In this document: piece after piece, positions 1 to 8,080 of the stretch
Numbering within the stretch: the first letter of the stretch is position 1
Layout: every line of letters starts with the position of its first letter
Source: an uncultured Bacteroidota bacterium
GTDB taxonomy: Bacteria; Bacteroidota; Bacteroidia; Flavobacteriales; Flavobacteriaceae
Reading direction: 5' to 3'
Length of the DNA: 61,991 nucleotides
Assembly: GCA_902566635.1 (NCBI GenBank)
Contig: CACFJP010000008.1
Coordinates: 1-61,991 of the forward strand
The notes under the pieces: model-generated
What the model was told of the DNA's origin: nothing
Databases searched by the model: none
What the model saw: only the letters and a program-made list of their open reading frames with translations
Translations under genes and position numbers: made by a program

Positions 1-689
1 AAAAACTATCAACCTCAAAAAATTGGGCTGTTTGGCTCCATGAGTATTTGGAGGATTTTCCAGGCAAACAAGACGTGTTGCGTTATGTCTTAACTGCCAA
101 TGCGCCAGAAAATAAAGACAATGACTTCACTTGGCGTGATTTTCAAGCTAGAAATGACAACGAGCTCGTTGCTATTTATGGGAACTTTATCAATCGAATT
201 GTTGTGCTCACCCATAAGTATTACCAAGGAGTGGTGCCTGCACCAAATCACAAGACCCAAGTGGACGAAGAAACCCTTGATGAGTTGCGCCAATTGCCAA
301 TCCAAATCGCAACTGCAGTGGAAAACTATCGCTTTCGTGAGGCCAGTCAAATCCTTTTGAAAGTTGCACGCCTAGGCAATAAATATCTCGCTGACGAAGA
401 GCCTTGGAAGCAGCAAAAAACCAATCCTGAGCGTGTTAAAACCATCATGTATAATGGCTTACAAATTGCAGCAGTATTGGCAATTGCTAGCACTCCATTT
501 TTACCACAAACTGCCAACAAACTCAAAACCATATTGAGACTTCAGCTAAAATCCAATTGGAGTGATATGACTCAATCCGAATTGGTAGCTGTTGGAACTG
601 TCCTAGCCCCTAGTGAATTGTTGTTTTCAAAAGTTGAAGATGATGATATTCAAATCCAATTGGACAAACTAAAAAACCAGACTATCTAG
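1..689 (+). CDS. metG: methionine-tRNA ligase, C-terminal part (partial at 5' edge)
   Basis: Charges tRNA-Met in the cytoplasm. The frame is open to the window edge, so only the end of the gene is present. The first visible codons read KLSTSKNWAVWLHEYLEDFP, which contains the class I synthetase KMSKS-type loop (KLSTS). Then come the bacterial MetRS features FPGKQDVLRYVL, FTWRDFQARNDNELV and the helical anticodon-binding domain ending near STPFLPQTANKL. The protein stops about 40 residues later at LDKLKNQTI with TAG. Many Bacteroidota MetRS continue into a C-terminal EMAPII-like tRNA-binding OB domain, which is not encoded here. The next gene starts 4 bp downstream, so cotranscription is likely. 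Identity is very secure. Confidence 0.95.
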   Translation, partial: KLSTSKNWAVWLHEYLEDFPGKQDVLRYVLTANAPENKDNDFTWRDFQARNDNELVAIYGNFINRIVVLTHKYYQGVVPAPNHKTQVDEETLDELRQLPIQIATAVENYRFREASQILLKVARLGNKYLADEEPWKQQKTNPERVKTIMYNGLQIAAVLAIASTPFLPQTANKLKTILRLQLKSNWSDMTQSELVAVGTVLAPSELLFSKVEDDDIQIQLDKLKNQTI

Positions 690-693
690 GCCC

Positions 694-1596
694 ATGCTTC
701 ACATTGCCTTTGATGCTTGCTATGCCCACCCACTGCCTGAGAAGCACCGATTTCCGATGATTAAATATGAGTTGTTGCCAAAGCAACTTCTGCACGAGGG
801 TACTTGTGTACCTGAACAATTTTTCAGTCCAAAACCCATTCACAAAGACACTGTGTTGCGAGTACATACACCTAGCTATTACGATCAATTGTGTGGGCTT
901 ACATTGTCCACATCAGAGGTTCGGGGCTTAGGCTTTCCGCTTTCGAAAGGGCTTGTGCATCGCGAGCATGTAATCGCACAAGGAACAATCAATGGGGCTG
1001 CTTATGCCCTCGAGCATGGTATTGCGATGAACATTGCTGGAGGAACGCATCATGCCTATGCCAATCGATCTGAAGCGTTTTGTATGCTCAACGATCAGGC
1101 CATTGCAGCGCAGTGGCTTCTTGATAATGGGAAAGCAAATAAGATATTGATTCTTGATTTGGATGTGCATCAAGGGAATGGAACTGCTGCCATTTTTTCA
1201 AATCATGAAAAGGTATTTACCTTTTCCATGCACGGAGAAAAAAACTATCCTTTTCGCAAAGAGAAAAGCGATTGGGATATTGCTTTACCTGACCAAACAG
1301 ATGATGCCACCTATATGAAAATCCTTGCAGACAGTTTGGATGATTTATACCAAAACGTACAGCCAGACTTTGTGTTCTATTTGTGTGGTGTTGACGTGAT
1401 TGCACAGGACAAGCTAGGAAGATTGGGCTTGTCGGTATTGGGTTGTAAGCAGCGAGATGAGATGGTATTGCAATGGTGTCGGCGACACGCCTTACCTGTA
1501 CAATGCAGTATGGGTGGTGGGTATGTGCCTGAGATTTCTGTTTTAGTAGAGGCCCACGCCAATACGTTTCGATTGGCGCAGGACATTTACTTTTAG
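694..1596 (+). CDS. histone deacetylase-fold (class II/acetoin utilisation type) hydrolase
   Basis: A 300-residue, Zn-dependent amidohydrolase of the arginase/deacetylase fold. The active-site His pair is H119-H120 in GGTHHAY. Zinc ligands are D157 and H159 in DLDVHQGNGT and D234 in CGVDVIAQDKLGRLGLS. The transition-state Tyr is Y277 in MGGGYVPE. No signal peptide is present, so it is cytoplasmic. The start ATG lies 4 bp after the metG stop, suggesting a two-gene transcript. Bacterial members remove acetyl groups from proteins, polyamines or small amides, and the substrate cannot be read from sequence. All catalytic positions are intact, so it is probably active. Confidence 0.88.
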   Translation: MLHIAFDACYAHPLPEKHRFPMIKYELLPKQLLHEGTCVPEQFFSPKPIHKDTVLRVHTPSYYDQLCGLTLSTSEVRGLGFPLSKGLVHREHVIAQGTINGAAYALEHGIAMNIAGGTHHAYANRSEAFCMLNDQAIAAQWLLDNGKANKILILDLDVHQGNGTAAIFSNHEKVFTFSMHGEKNYPFRKEKSDWDIALPDQTDDATYMKILADSLDDLYQNVQPDFVFYLCGVDVIAQDKLGRLGLSVLGCKQRDEMVLQWCRRHALPVQCSMGGGYVPEISVLVEAHANTFRLAQDIYF

Positions 1597-1598
1597 GG

Positions 1599-1717
1599 TT
1601 AAAGTATCATCAGCTCCACACAAAGGATTTCAATGACATAATGCTTGACACCGTCTTGATTTCGTAGAAGCGGTGCACCAACTTCCCTTTAATTTTAGCT
1701 TTTTTGCCTTTAGCCAG
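1599..1717 (-). pseudogene. ssb: decayed C-terminal fragment of a single-stranded DNA-binding protein
   Basis: Reading the minus strand downstream of the CBS gene gives LAKGKKAKIKGKLVHRFYE in one frame. After a single missing A, near the codons for Tyr-Glu, the next frame gives NQDGVKHYVIEILCVELMIL and a stop (1599-1601). Joined, this matches the SSB C-terminal OB-fold pattern: (Y)LAKGxxxxIxGKLxxRxYExxDGxxxYxxEIxxxELxxL. No upstream half of ssb is visible; the CBS gene occupies that position. The frame change and the missing N-terminus mark it as a relic. It could instead be a chance resemblance, but two consecutive frames matching in register argue against that. Confidence 0.55.
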
Positions 1718-1730
1718 GCAAAGAGAAAAG

Positions 1731-2195
1731 CTAACGCCAACGCTGGCTTCTAAGTTGAAGGGCAGCAACAACAACATCACGTCGGCTGATCTGACCATCC
1801 AATCGACCATTATTTAGCACTGGTAGACGACGTCTACTATTATTGTGAAAATACAAGGCTGCATCAAAAATCGTACGATCATGATCTATAGTATTGACTG
1901 GAAATGACATAAAATTTGATACTTGCTTTTCTAAAATAGGCATATTGAAATATCTGCTTTCAGAAATTTGTTTCATAAAATCTGCTTCTGAAACAATCCC
2001 AACAAGCATTCGGTTTTTATCAACAACTGGGCCACCAGAAATACGATGTTTGATAAACAACTCCATCACCTCCAAAATCGATTGTTCTGGAGAAAATGTG
2101 ATTAGATCCTTTGTCATATAATCTGAAACAAGTAGTGGCGGTTTGGGTGAGCATTCCTTTTCAGCACGAGCACCTCTAAAGCTTTTAATTGCCAT
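1731..2195 (-). CDS. tandem CBS-domain protein
   Basis: About 154 residues from MAIKSFRGARAEKE. I chose this ATG (2193-2195) because the longer frame adds a low-complexity N-terminal stretch overlapping the divergent gene. Two CBS motifs fill the protein. CBS1 runs from SDYMTKDLITFSPEQS to LVGIVSEADF, and CBS2 from VSNFMSFPVNTIDHDRTI to LDGQISRRDVVVAAL. Paired CBS motifs form a Bateman module that binds adenosyl nucleotides (AMP, ATP, SAM) and usually senses energy status. No catalytic or transport domain is attached, so its partner is unknown. It is divergent from the SDR gene at 2279. The ssb relic lies directly behind it. Confidence 0.85.
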   Translation of the reverse strand: MAIKSFRGARAEKECSPKPPLLVSDYMTKDLITFSPEQSILEVMELFIKHRISGGPVVDKNRMLVGIVSEADFMKQISESRYFNMPILEKQVSNFMSFPVNTIDHDRTIFDAALYFHNNSRRRLPVLNNGRLDGQISRRDVVVAALQLRSQRWR

Positions 2196-2278
2196 TATGA
2201 TTTGGTTTATTTTTTCTAATGTACGTTTTTTTGTTAAATGAACCAGACAGTCGATTGAAAAGACTTTATTTTTGTAAG

Positions 2279-3094
2279 ATGAAAAAGCGAATTGGTATAT
2301 TGGGTTGTGGTTGGCTTGGCTTAGGTCTTTCACGATCATTTATTGATGAAGGATATGTTGTGCATGGGAGTAGGCAGTCAAACAAAGGAGCTGATTTTCT
2401 ACAAGAAAACGAAATTCGTGGCTTTGTTGTCAAAATCAATGAAGATGAAATTGTTGGAGATCTATCTGCCTTTCTTGCAAAGGTCAATTGCATTTTTTTG
2501 ACTTTACCACCAGGTATTCGAAAAAATCCGAAGCGTAACTTTGTTGCTGTTATCCAGCAGCTTATCCCACATATCCAAAACAGCAATATCCAACAAGTAG
2601 TATTTACCAGCAGCACAAGTGTTTTTGGACCACGCCAAGGGCTTGTTACACCACAAACAACCCCCAAACCAGTAAGTGAAAGTGGCAAACAATTGCTTGA
2701 GATAGAAAAAATCTTATTGTCTCAACCTCATTTTTCCACTCAGATTGTTCGTCTAGGTGGGCTTATCGGCGATGATCGACACCCTGTAAAGCAGCTCGCA
2801 AAATTGCCTATTGTTCACAACCCCGAGGCGCCAATAAATCTTATTCATAAAACTGATGCAATTGGATTGCTTCGCTATTTATTCGAACAAGCGCTTTGGC
2901 AGAAAATTTATCATGGTGTTGCGCCTTGGCATCCAACAAAAAAGGATTTTTATCTACATGCTGCAAAGAAATTGCAGATCTCGTCCCCAAAGTTTAGTTC
3001 TGAAAAAGGAGTAGTAACTAAAGTCGTTTCCGATCCTTATATAGAATTGGGGGCTTATAGATTTGTGGAGCCAAAACTTGGGCTTGACATGTAG
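2279..3094 (+). CDS. NAD(P)-dependent epimerase/dehydratase-like SDR protein
   Basis: About 271 residues from MKKRIGILGCGWLGLGLS. The longer in-frame start at 2219 lacks the Rossmann-fold beginning, so the ATG at 2279 is preferred. The dinucleotide-binding GxGxxGxG pattern is in the first 15 residues. The body reads as an extended/atypical SDR (VVFTSSTSVFGP, then LGGLIGDDRHPVKQLA and a late NLIHKTDAIGLLRYL). The VFTSSTSVFGP stretch matches the SDR serine strand, but the usual YxxxK pair is not evident, so this may be a binding or sugar-nucleotide-modifying paralogue. The substrate is unknown. Its last 77 bp overlap the convergent lipoprotein gene. Confidence 0.75.
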   Translation: MKKRIGILGCGWLGLGLSRSFIDEGYVVHGSRQSNKGADFLQENEIRGFVVKINEDEIVGDLSAFLAKVNCIFLTLPPGIRKNPKRNFVAVIQQLIPHIQNSNIQQVVFTSSTSVFGPRQGLVTPQTTPKPVSESGKQLLEIEKILLSQPHFSTQIVRLGGLIGDDRHPVKQLAKLPIVHNPEAPINLIHKTDAIGLLRYLFEQALWQKIYHGVAPWHPTKKDFYLHAAKKLQISSPKFSSEKGVVTKVVSDPYIELGAYRFVEPKLGLDM

Positions 3095-3542
3095 TTGTAG
3101 AAAAACGGATGAAGTGATTTGCAAATATATTCCATGAAATCACCACATCATCCATTGCTTTGACAAATGTGGAGTCTGCATACTGCAATGGATTGGTATA
3201 TCGGACAATCCCTAATCGTGTTTGAAAAACCTTGTAACGACTTAGAAGTTGGGGGATGCGAAGTTGGTCTGGGAATTTTTTTTCTGAAATTCGATCTGCT
3301 TCATCGCCAATTGATTCTAGCAGTTGCTGAAGCGTATTGATATCGACATTTGACAGCTCTTCAAGTTGGGCAAACAAGGACGTAAAGGGATTTTCTTCTC
3401 CATGTGGAATTGGGGTGAGTTGAGGTTTATTATCAAAAAAATCTCTGTTTTTGATAACGATTGGTTCGGCATTAATAGTTTTTTGACCAGATTGAGAACA
3501 TGAAGTTATTAGTACGAAAAACAATAAAAAGATTCGTTTCAT
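3018..3542 (-). CDS. small lipoprotein of unknown function
   Basis: A 174-residue protein with a clear lipoprotein signal (MKRIFLLFFVLITSC, lipid-modified C15), so it should be membrane-anchored in the envelope. The mature part is mostly helical, with ESIGDEADRISEKKFPDQLR and a segment of TRLGIVRYTNPLQYADSTFV. I do not recognise a family. The 3' 77 bp run antisense through the end of the SDR gene, so the last about 25 residues (rich in Pro, Lys and Arg) may be constrained by that overlap. The signal peptide and continuous frame support it as a real gene. Confidence 0.65.
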   Translation of the reverse strand: MKRIFLLFFVLITSCSQSGQKTINAEPIVIKNRDFFDNKPQLTPIPHGEENPFTSLFAQLEELSNVDINTLQQLLESIGDEADRISEKKFPDQLRIPQLLSRYKVFQTRLGIVRYTNPLQYADSTFVKAMDDVVISWNIFANHFIRFSTTTCQAQVLAPQIYKPPILYKDRKRL

Positions 3543-3913
3543 AAAGCAAATATACAGTATGTGTGGAGTTAGCGACCCTTAACGTTTATAACTAGGTTGA
3601 TAGCTACTTCATAGAATTGATATTTGAATTCTTGAAGCTTTAAGTCTAAACTCTCCCTAAATGACATTGTTATTTGTATTTAAGGTTTTCATTTATATAC
3701 CAAATTCACCATCGTGAACCATCGTCTTCTACATGGTGTATTTTTCAAGACTCATCATCAAATGAAGAAAAGTAGAAAAAGTGCTATTTCTAAAAGAGAT
3801 AGCAATTAATTAGATTAACATCACATACTTCTATTAGTATATGGCGTTGAACAAATTGATAGTATTCATCAACGTAAACTACTTTAATTTTTGGATGGGC
3901 TTAATGATTCTGC
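3543..3913 (-). other. intergenic region with possible short ORF, no clear gene
   Basis: A 371-bp gap between the small lipoprotein and the end of the PUL operon. A 32-codon minus-strand frame at 3569-3667 (MSFRESLDLKLQEFKYQFYE then VAINLVINVKGR) looks protein-like but is unsupported. A second 36-codon open stretch follows the transporter stop on the minus strand and contains KIKVVYVDEYYQFVQR. Neither resembles a family I know; both could be gene debris. No convincing GC-rich terminator hairpin for the long upstream operon is visible. Confidence 0.3.
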
Positions 3914-5323
3914 CTACCGAGATTCCAATAGTACTCTTATTTCATTGGCACGAGTCTCATCCATTCTATAGTTGCGCATAATCCACATTGCAGCCAACGT
4001 TCCAAGTGTTGGAAAAAAACAAAAGAAAGCGTGCAGCCCATCTACTGCCGATTGTTGCTCTACAGTGGTTAATTCTGGATTAAAGCCCACAGCGTCAATT
4101 ATCACTCCGCTCAGAGCTCCTGCAATGGCAAAGCCTACTTTAACCATCCACCAATAAATTGCACCAAAAACTCCTTCTCTTCTTTTACCTGAGTTCAGCT
4201 CATCAACGTCTATTACATCTGCAGTCATAGACATCATAATGGTAAATAAACTTCCAATACCAAATGAAAAAAATGGAAGAGCGATAATGTACATCCAAGG
4301 CTTCCCAGGTATAAATAAAAAGTATAACATAATATACCCAAGAATAGATATACTTTGGGTTAGCATAAATGCTTTTTTCTTCCCCATTTTTTTAGATGAC
4401 CACGCCACAACAGGGATTACGATAAAAGTAGTTCCCAAAGCACCAAGGCATCCAAACAAAGACACCCAAATTCCCGTAGCTTCGGCGTCGCCGTTAAAAA
4501 GTTTATATACAATTACAAAAAAAGTAAGGGATGATACCGCCATAAACGCATTGTATATAAAAAATGTAGCGCCACATAATTGTCTAAATTCTTTAATTTT
4601 AAATGCTTCGATAAAACTGTCATAAATTTTTCCGAGACTAGCGCAAATATTATCAATGCTCAAGGGCTCATAATCTTCATTAAGGGTAGATTTGCTTTTT
4701 ATGAATATTGCTGGAACAATCGCGCAAATTGCACAAGGAATTGTTACCCATATTGCTAGGTCTCTCGCTGCTACATCTGCTGAAGGAAACCACTCGGGGT
4801 CATACATAATTACCCAAAACCACGGTGCAATCACCCATGCCCATTGTCCAATCCATTGCGCGATAGCCATGATATTTGTACGTTCGTGAAAATCATCACT
4901 CATTTCATACCCCATAGCTACATACGGTACGCTAAAAAAAGTAAGTCCTAAATAAAAAACAATGGACCATATAAAGAAATACCAAAAATTAAATTGTAAT
5001 GTATTATCCCTAAATAACTGCCACATAAAGATATAGGCAACTCCCATAATAATACCGCCTATTAATATATACTGTTTACGGCGTCCCCATTTCGATTTCG
5101 TATTATCAGAAATAAAACCCATTATAGGGTCGGTAATAGAGTCAAAAATTCTAGGGAAAAAATATACAAAAGCCCACATCCAACCTGAAAAACCCAAATC
5201 TTGAACTAGTACAACCATAAATATCCCAAGAATAGCAGGAAACATTTGATTCGCAAACATGCCAACGCCAAAAGCAATTTTTTGACGTAATGGCACTCTA
5301 TTTTTTAAGTAAGGGTTATCCAT
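3914..5323 (-). CDS. GPH-family (MelB-type) glycoside:cation symporter
   Basis: A 469-residue, roughly 12-TM inner-membrane carrier of the glycoside-pentoside-hexuronide:cation symporter family. Diagnostic is the first cytoplasmic loop motif, DSITDPIMGFISDNTKSKWG, with RRK following. In MelB-type proteins this Asp-containing segment lines the cation/sugar site. A second repeat appears near ADVIDVDELNSGKRREGVFG. It is the last gene of the minus-strand operon, 4 bp after GH30. Marine flavobacterial laminarin loci often include such a carrier. Inferred role: uptake of glucose or short beta-glucan oligosaccharides released in the periplasm. Its exact substrate cannot be read from sequence. Confidence 0.88.
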   Translation of the reverse strand: MDNPYLKNRVPLRQKIAFGVGMFANQMFPAILGIFMVVLVQDLGFSGWMWAFVYFFPRIFDSITDPIMGFISDNTKSKWGRRKQYILIGGIIMGVAYIFMWQLFRDNTLQFNFWYFFIWSIVFYLGLTFFSVPYVAMGYEMSDDFHERTNIMAIAQWIGQWAWVIAPWFWVIMYDPEWFPSADVAARDLAIWVTIPCAICAIVPAIFIKSKSTLNEDYEPLSIDNICASLGKIYDSFIEAFKIKEFRQLCGATFFIYNAFMAVSSLTFFVIVYKLFNGDAEATGIWVSLFGCLGALGTTFIVIPVVAWSSKKMGKKKAFMLTQSISILGYIMLYFLFIPGKPWMYIIALPFFSFGIGSLFTIMMSMTADVIDVDELNSGKRREGVFGAIYWWMVKVGFAIAGALSGVIIDAVGFNPELTTVEQQSAVDGLHAFFCFFPTLGTLAAMWIMRNYRMDETRANEIRVLLESR

Positions 5324-5327
5324 AATA

Positions 5328-6815
5328 CTAATTTAAGTGGTTGTGTATCATTATGGTCTGTATTGCTTGCGGGCTGATGCTTATATTTTTGATTAAATCA
5401 TTATGAGTTAATTCTAAATTTTTCGGCGTGGTACCTTCATTAAATATTACCACTGCTATGCTTCCATCTGGATTTTTGGCAGCAGCTACCATAAGTTCTT
5501 CATCTGATTTTTTGACTTCAATTACTTTGGCTTCTGGTCGAATAAACTTGCTGAAATGTGTCATTACATAGTATAGTGGTGTGTAGTAAACCTCATCCTT
5601 TTCTGGGTCCACAATCACAGGGGCAATACACCAGTTATTTGCCCAATTCGGTCCTCCTTTGGTGTCTAAAACCATATTCCAATCTACCCAACCATCGACC
5701 CAATTGTTTAAGCATCCGATAATATCACGAGCGTATCTGTTGACAGGAGAGTATTTAGGATGTAAATATTTTTTATCTTCCTCTCTCCAATCATATCCCC
5801 AATCCGTGGCTTCTTTTTTCCAATACCATTTGTCATCTTTCCAAACAGGCACTTCAGCATCTATGCAAGCTTCTGTTTGAATAAGATATTTTTCTGGGGC
5901 CTTATTGTGTGCGTACTGCAATTCCTCGGGGAAATAGTTATAGGTGCTTTCGTACCAATGAACTGCTGTCCCGTCGTAATACTTACTTGAAGCTTCGTCT
6001 TTGTACATGACATCTACCCACTCACGTATTCCTTCACGATTTTGGTCGTAACCTAAAATTTTAAGGTGGCCTTTGCCATCAGCTTCGAGTTTTGGACCCA
6101 AAAAGTTTTGAACGAAGTGCGTCATTTCTTCAGGGGTATAATGCATGCTTTCCCAGTTCTCACCATTTCCGTGTGGCTCATTTTCAACAGTAAATCCCCA
6201 AATGTCAATTCCTTCTGCGTTGTAGGCGTCAACATATTTTGAAAAGAACAAAGCCCAAGTGTCATAATACTGTGGAAGTAGTTTTCCCCCAACCCAACTG
6301 TTATTGTCTTTCATCCATGGAGATGCGGTCCAAGGCGAAGAAAAAAGTTTAAACCCATCTTCTGATATTGCGATCGCATCCTTTATCATGGGAATAATAT
6401 CGTCTTTATCCTGATCTATCGAAAAGTGATCCAAATTTTTATCTCCTGCCACAGGCGTGTAAGAGTAATTATTTAATGAAAAGTCACATGAGTTCATGTG
6501 CGTACGAGCAAGGGAATAACGTGCACCATCTTTCGCAAAATAAGCTTCTAAAATTTCATCGCGTTTTTCTTCACTCATCTTGTTGAGCAAATAAGCCGAA
6601 GATTCAGTAAAGGCTCCGCCAAAACCTGTGATGGTTTGAAATTCTTTTTTTGAATTTATCACGATTGTTGATACCTCAAAATCATGTTCGAATGTTGTTT
6701 GTAAACTTAATTGATTGCCGCTTTCAGAGGTTTCATAAACTTGCACTTCCGGGTTTATTGAATTACATGATATCGCTGTAGAAAGAATCATTAAAAAAAG
6801 AGTTTTATAATACAT
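5328..6815 (-). CDS. GH30-family beta-glucosidase/beta-1,6-glucanase, lipoprotein
   Basis: A 495-residue retaining glycosidase of clan GH-A. Its lipoprotein signal has Cys17 (STAISC). The substrate-pocket start is TGFGGAFTESSAYLL. Acid/base E213 sits in FTVENEPHGNGENWE, and the nucleophile E315 in YLIQTEACIDAE. A short beta-sandwich typical of GH30 occupies the C-terminus (DGSIAVVIFNEGTTP). Family members in glucan loci cleave beta-1,6 side-chain linkages or act as exo-beta-glucosidases; debranching of laminarin is the inferred job. It is 2 bp from GH17 upstream and 4 bp from the GPH carrier downstream. A second, diverged GH30 lies at 38754. Family is certain; linkage preference is inferred. 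Confidence 0.92.
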   Translation of the reverse strand: MYYKTLFLMILSTAISCNSINPEVQVYETSESGNQLSLQTTFEHDFEVSTIVINSKKEFQTITGFGGAFTESSAYLLNKMSEEKRDEILEAYFAKDGARYSLARTHMNSCDFSLNNYSYTPVAGDKNLDHFSIDQDKDDIIPMIKDAIAISEDGFKLFSSPWTASPWMKDNNSWVGGKLLPQYYDTWALFFSKYVDAYNAEGIDIWGFTVENEPHGNGENWESMHYTPEEMTHFVQNFLGPKLEADGKGHLKILGYDQNREGIREWVDVMYKDEASSKYYDGTAVHWYESTYNYFPEELQYAHNKAPEKYLIQTEACIDAEVPVWKDDKWYWKKEATDWGYDWREEDKKYLHPKYSPVNRYARDIIGCLNNWVDGWVDWNMVLDTKGGPNWANNWCIAPVIVDPEKDEVYYTPLYYVMTHFSKFIRPEAKVIEVKKSDEELMVAAAKNPDGSIAVVIFNEGTTPKNLELTHNDLIKNISISPQAIQTIMIHNHLN

Positions 6816-6817
6816 AT

Positions 6818-8080
6818 CTATTTGTTTGTATCCTTTTTAGTAGCTATTGGGGGTAAGACCGAAACTAACAGCCTATCCTCATTCCCGTTGAAAGTTTTTT
6901 CAATCATGTTTCCATTTCGTGTCAATCCAGAAAAAATTCCTTTATCAACGGAACTCCACAAGGCATACTTTGCTTTTCCGTCAACTGTAAACAACCCAAA
7001 ATGATTTTCAGATCCCATCGGGTTTTTAGCATCTTTCCATGGCTCATCAAAAGCTTCGAAATAAAAGCAGCTTACGCCGTTTTCATTTGACCATTTTCGC
7101 AGATGATCATAATACTTTTTTGCTTTATACTCGTCAGCTGCTTGTGAACCCTCTGCTCCATAAAACCCGTTTGAGACAGTTGCCCAACCAGTTTCTCCAA
7201 GATGAATTGGTTTGTCGATTCCCAAGCTCAATATATACTGCTTTACATCGTTATATTGGCCAATTGCAAACTCACCTGCGCGTTGCATCGATGCATCAAT
7301 TTTCTCGATTTTACTCAAACTCGGATCTCGACTGTACCAATAATCGGGGCTGTAATGAGAGTTGTGAAAGGCATAGGTATGCATGGAAACAAAATCGACT
7401 GCGGCAATTAAACGATTCAAATCCTCTGTGTGATAATTGTCTGAAGCACCTCCCCATGCAGCAAAATCATCAGAGCTTGTAATCCACAAGTCACTGGGAA
7501 GATCTCCTTTGCTTTTGAGTTCTTGTAGATAATTGACCCACTTTAAAATCACCGATGGTGATACAAAATAGCTTGTTGCCCAATGAACCATGGCTTCATT
7601 TCCAATTGCAATCATTTTAATGATATCCGGATATTGTTTGGCATATTGAACCGCACGTTGTACTTCAGCTTCATTGTATGCTTCATCCTCTTGGGTGTGG
7701 TCTGGTTGGTCTGTCCAAGCATCTTTACAGTTGATCCAAGCACCAACCATGACATACATCTCAAATGATGAGTCCTCCTGTTTCAACTCTGAAATCGCTT
7801 TTAGTAAATTAGGCAATTCTGCCAACTCTGTATTATAGGTACGTAGTATTTTTACATCTATCGCAGATAAGATTCGCATATCATCCTTGATTTGGTCAAC
7901 AGTCGGTACTGTATCACGAGATATCGCCCGATAGCCCCCATAGGAAATCGCTTGATAGTTTTGGTTTCCTAGGATATCTGCTGCCGTTGGACCTTGTGGC
8001 AAAGGAGAGCAGCTCATGCAGAGCAGAGAAACACCAGTCATCAGCAACAGGATTCGTTGAATTGTTTGAAATTGGTTCAT
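6818..8080 (-). CDS. GH17-family beta-1,3-glucan hydrolase, lipoprotein
   Basis: A 420-residue TIM-barrel enzyme with a lipoprotein signal ending LLCMSC (Cys24). The acid/base is E162 in IAIGNEAMVHW, and the nucleophile is E296 in HLGETGWATVSNG. A further GH17-type element is VDFVSMHTYAFHN. GH17 in Bacteroidota acts as an endo- or exo-laminarinase on beta-1,3-glucan. Inferred role: trimming imported laminarin oligosaccharides. Its ATG overlaps the phosphorylase stop by 4 bp (ATGA), so translation of the two is probably coupled. Family assignment is strong; chain-length specificity is not determinable. Confidence 0.9.
   Translation of the reverse strand: MNQFQTIQRILLLMTGVSLLCMSCSPLPQGPTAADILGNQNYQAISYGGYRAISRDTVPTVDQIKDDMRILSAIDVKILRTYNTELAELPNLLKAISELKQEDSSFEMYVMVGAWINCKDAWTDQPDHTQEDEAYNEAEVQRAVQYAKQYPDIIKMIAIGNEAMVHWATSYFVSPSVILKWVNYLQELKSKGDLPSDLWITSSDDFAAWGGASDNYHTEDLNRLIAAVDFVSMHTYAFHNSHYSPDYWYSRDPSLSKIEKIDASMQRAGEFAIGQYNDVKQYILSLGIDKPIHLGETGWATVSNGFYGAEGSQAADEYKAKKYYDHLRKWSNENGVSCFYFEAFDEPWKDAKNPMGSENHFGLFTVDGKAKYALWSSVDKGIFSGLTRNGNMIEKTFNGNEDRLLVSVLPPIATKKDTNK

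Noticed and set aside
2267-2274. TATTTTTG resembling a -7 element before the SDR gene
   Set aside because: It lies only 5 bp before the ATG, so the transcript would begin at or after the start codon, and no -33 element is spaced correctly.
2266-2688. 140-codon minus-strand open frame across the SDR gene
   Set aside because: It is antisense to a well-formed Rossmann protein, and its own translation (scattered Trp, Cys and Pro) has no family look.
4239-4625. 128-codon plus-strand open frame
   Set aside because: It lies wholly antisense to the GPH transporter and has no protein-like pattern.
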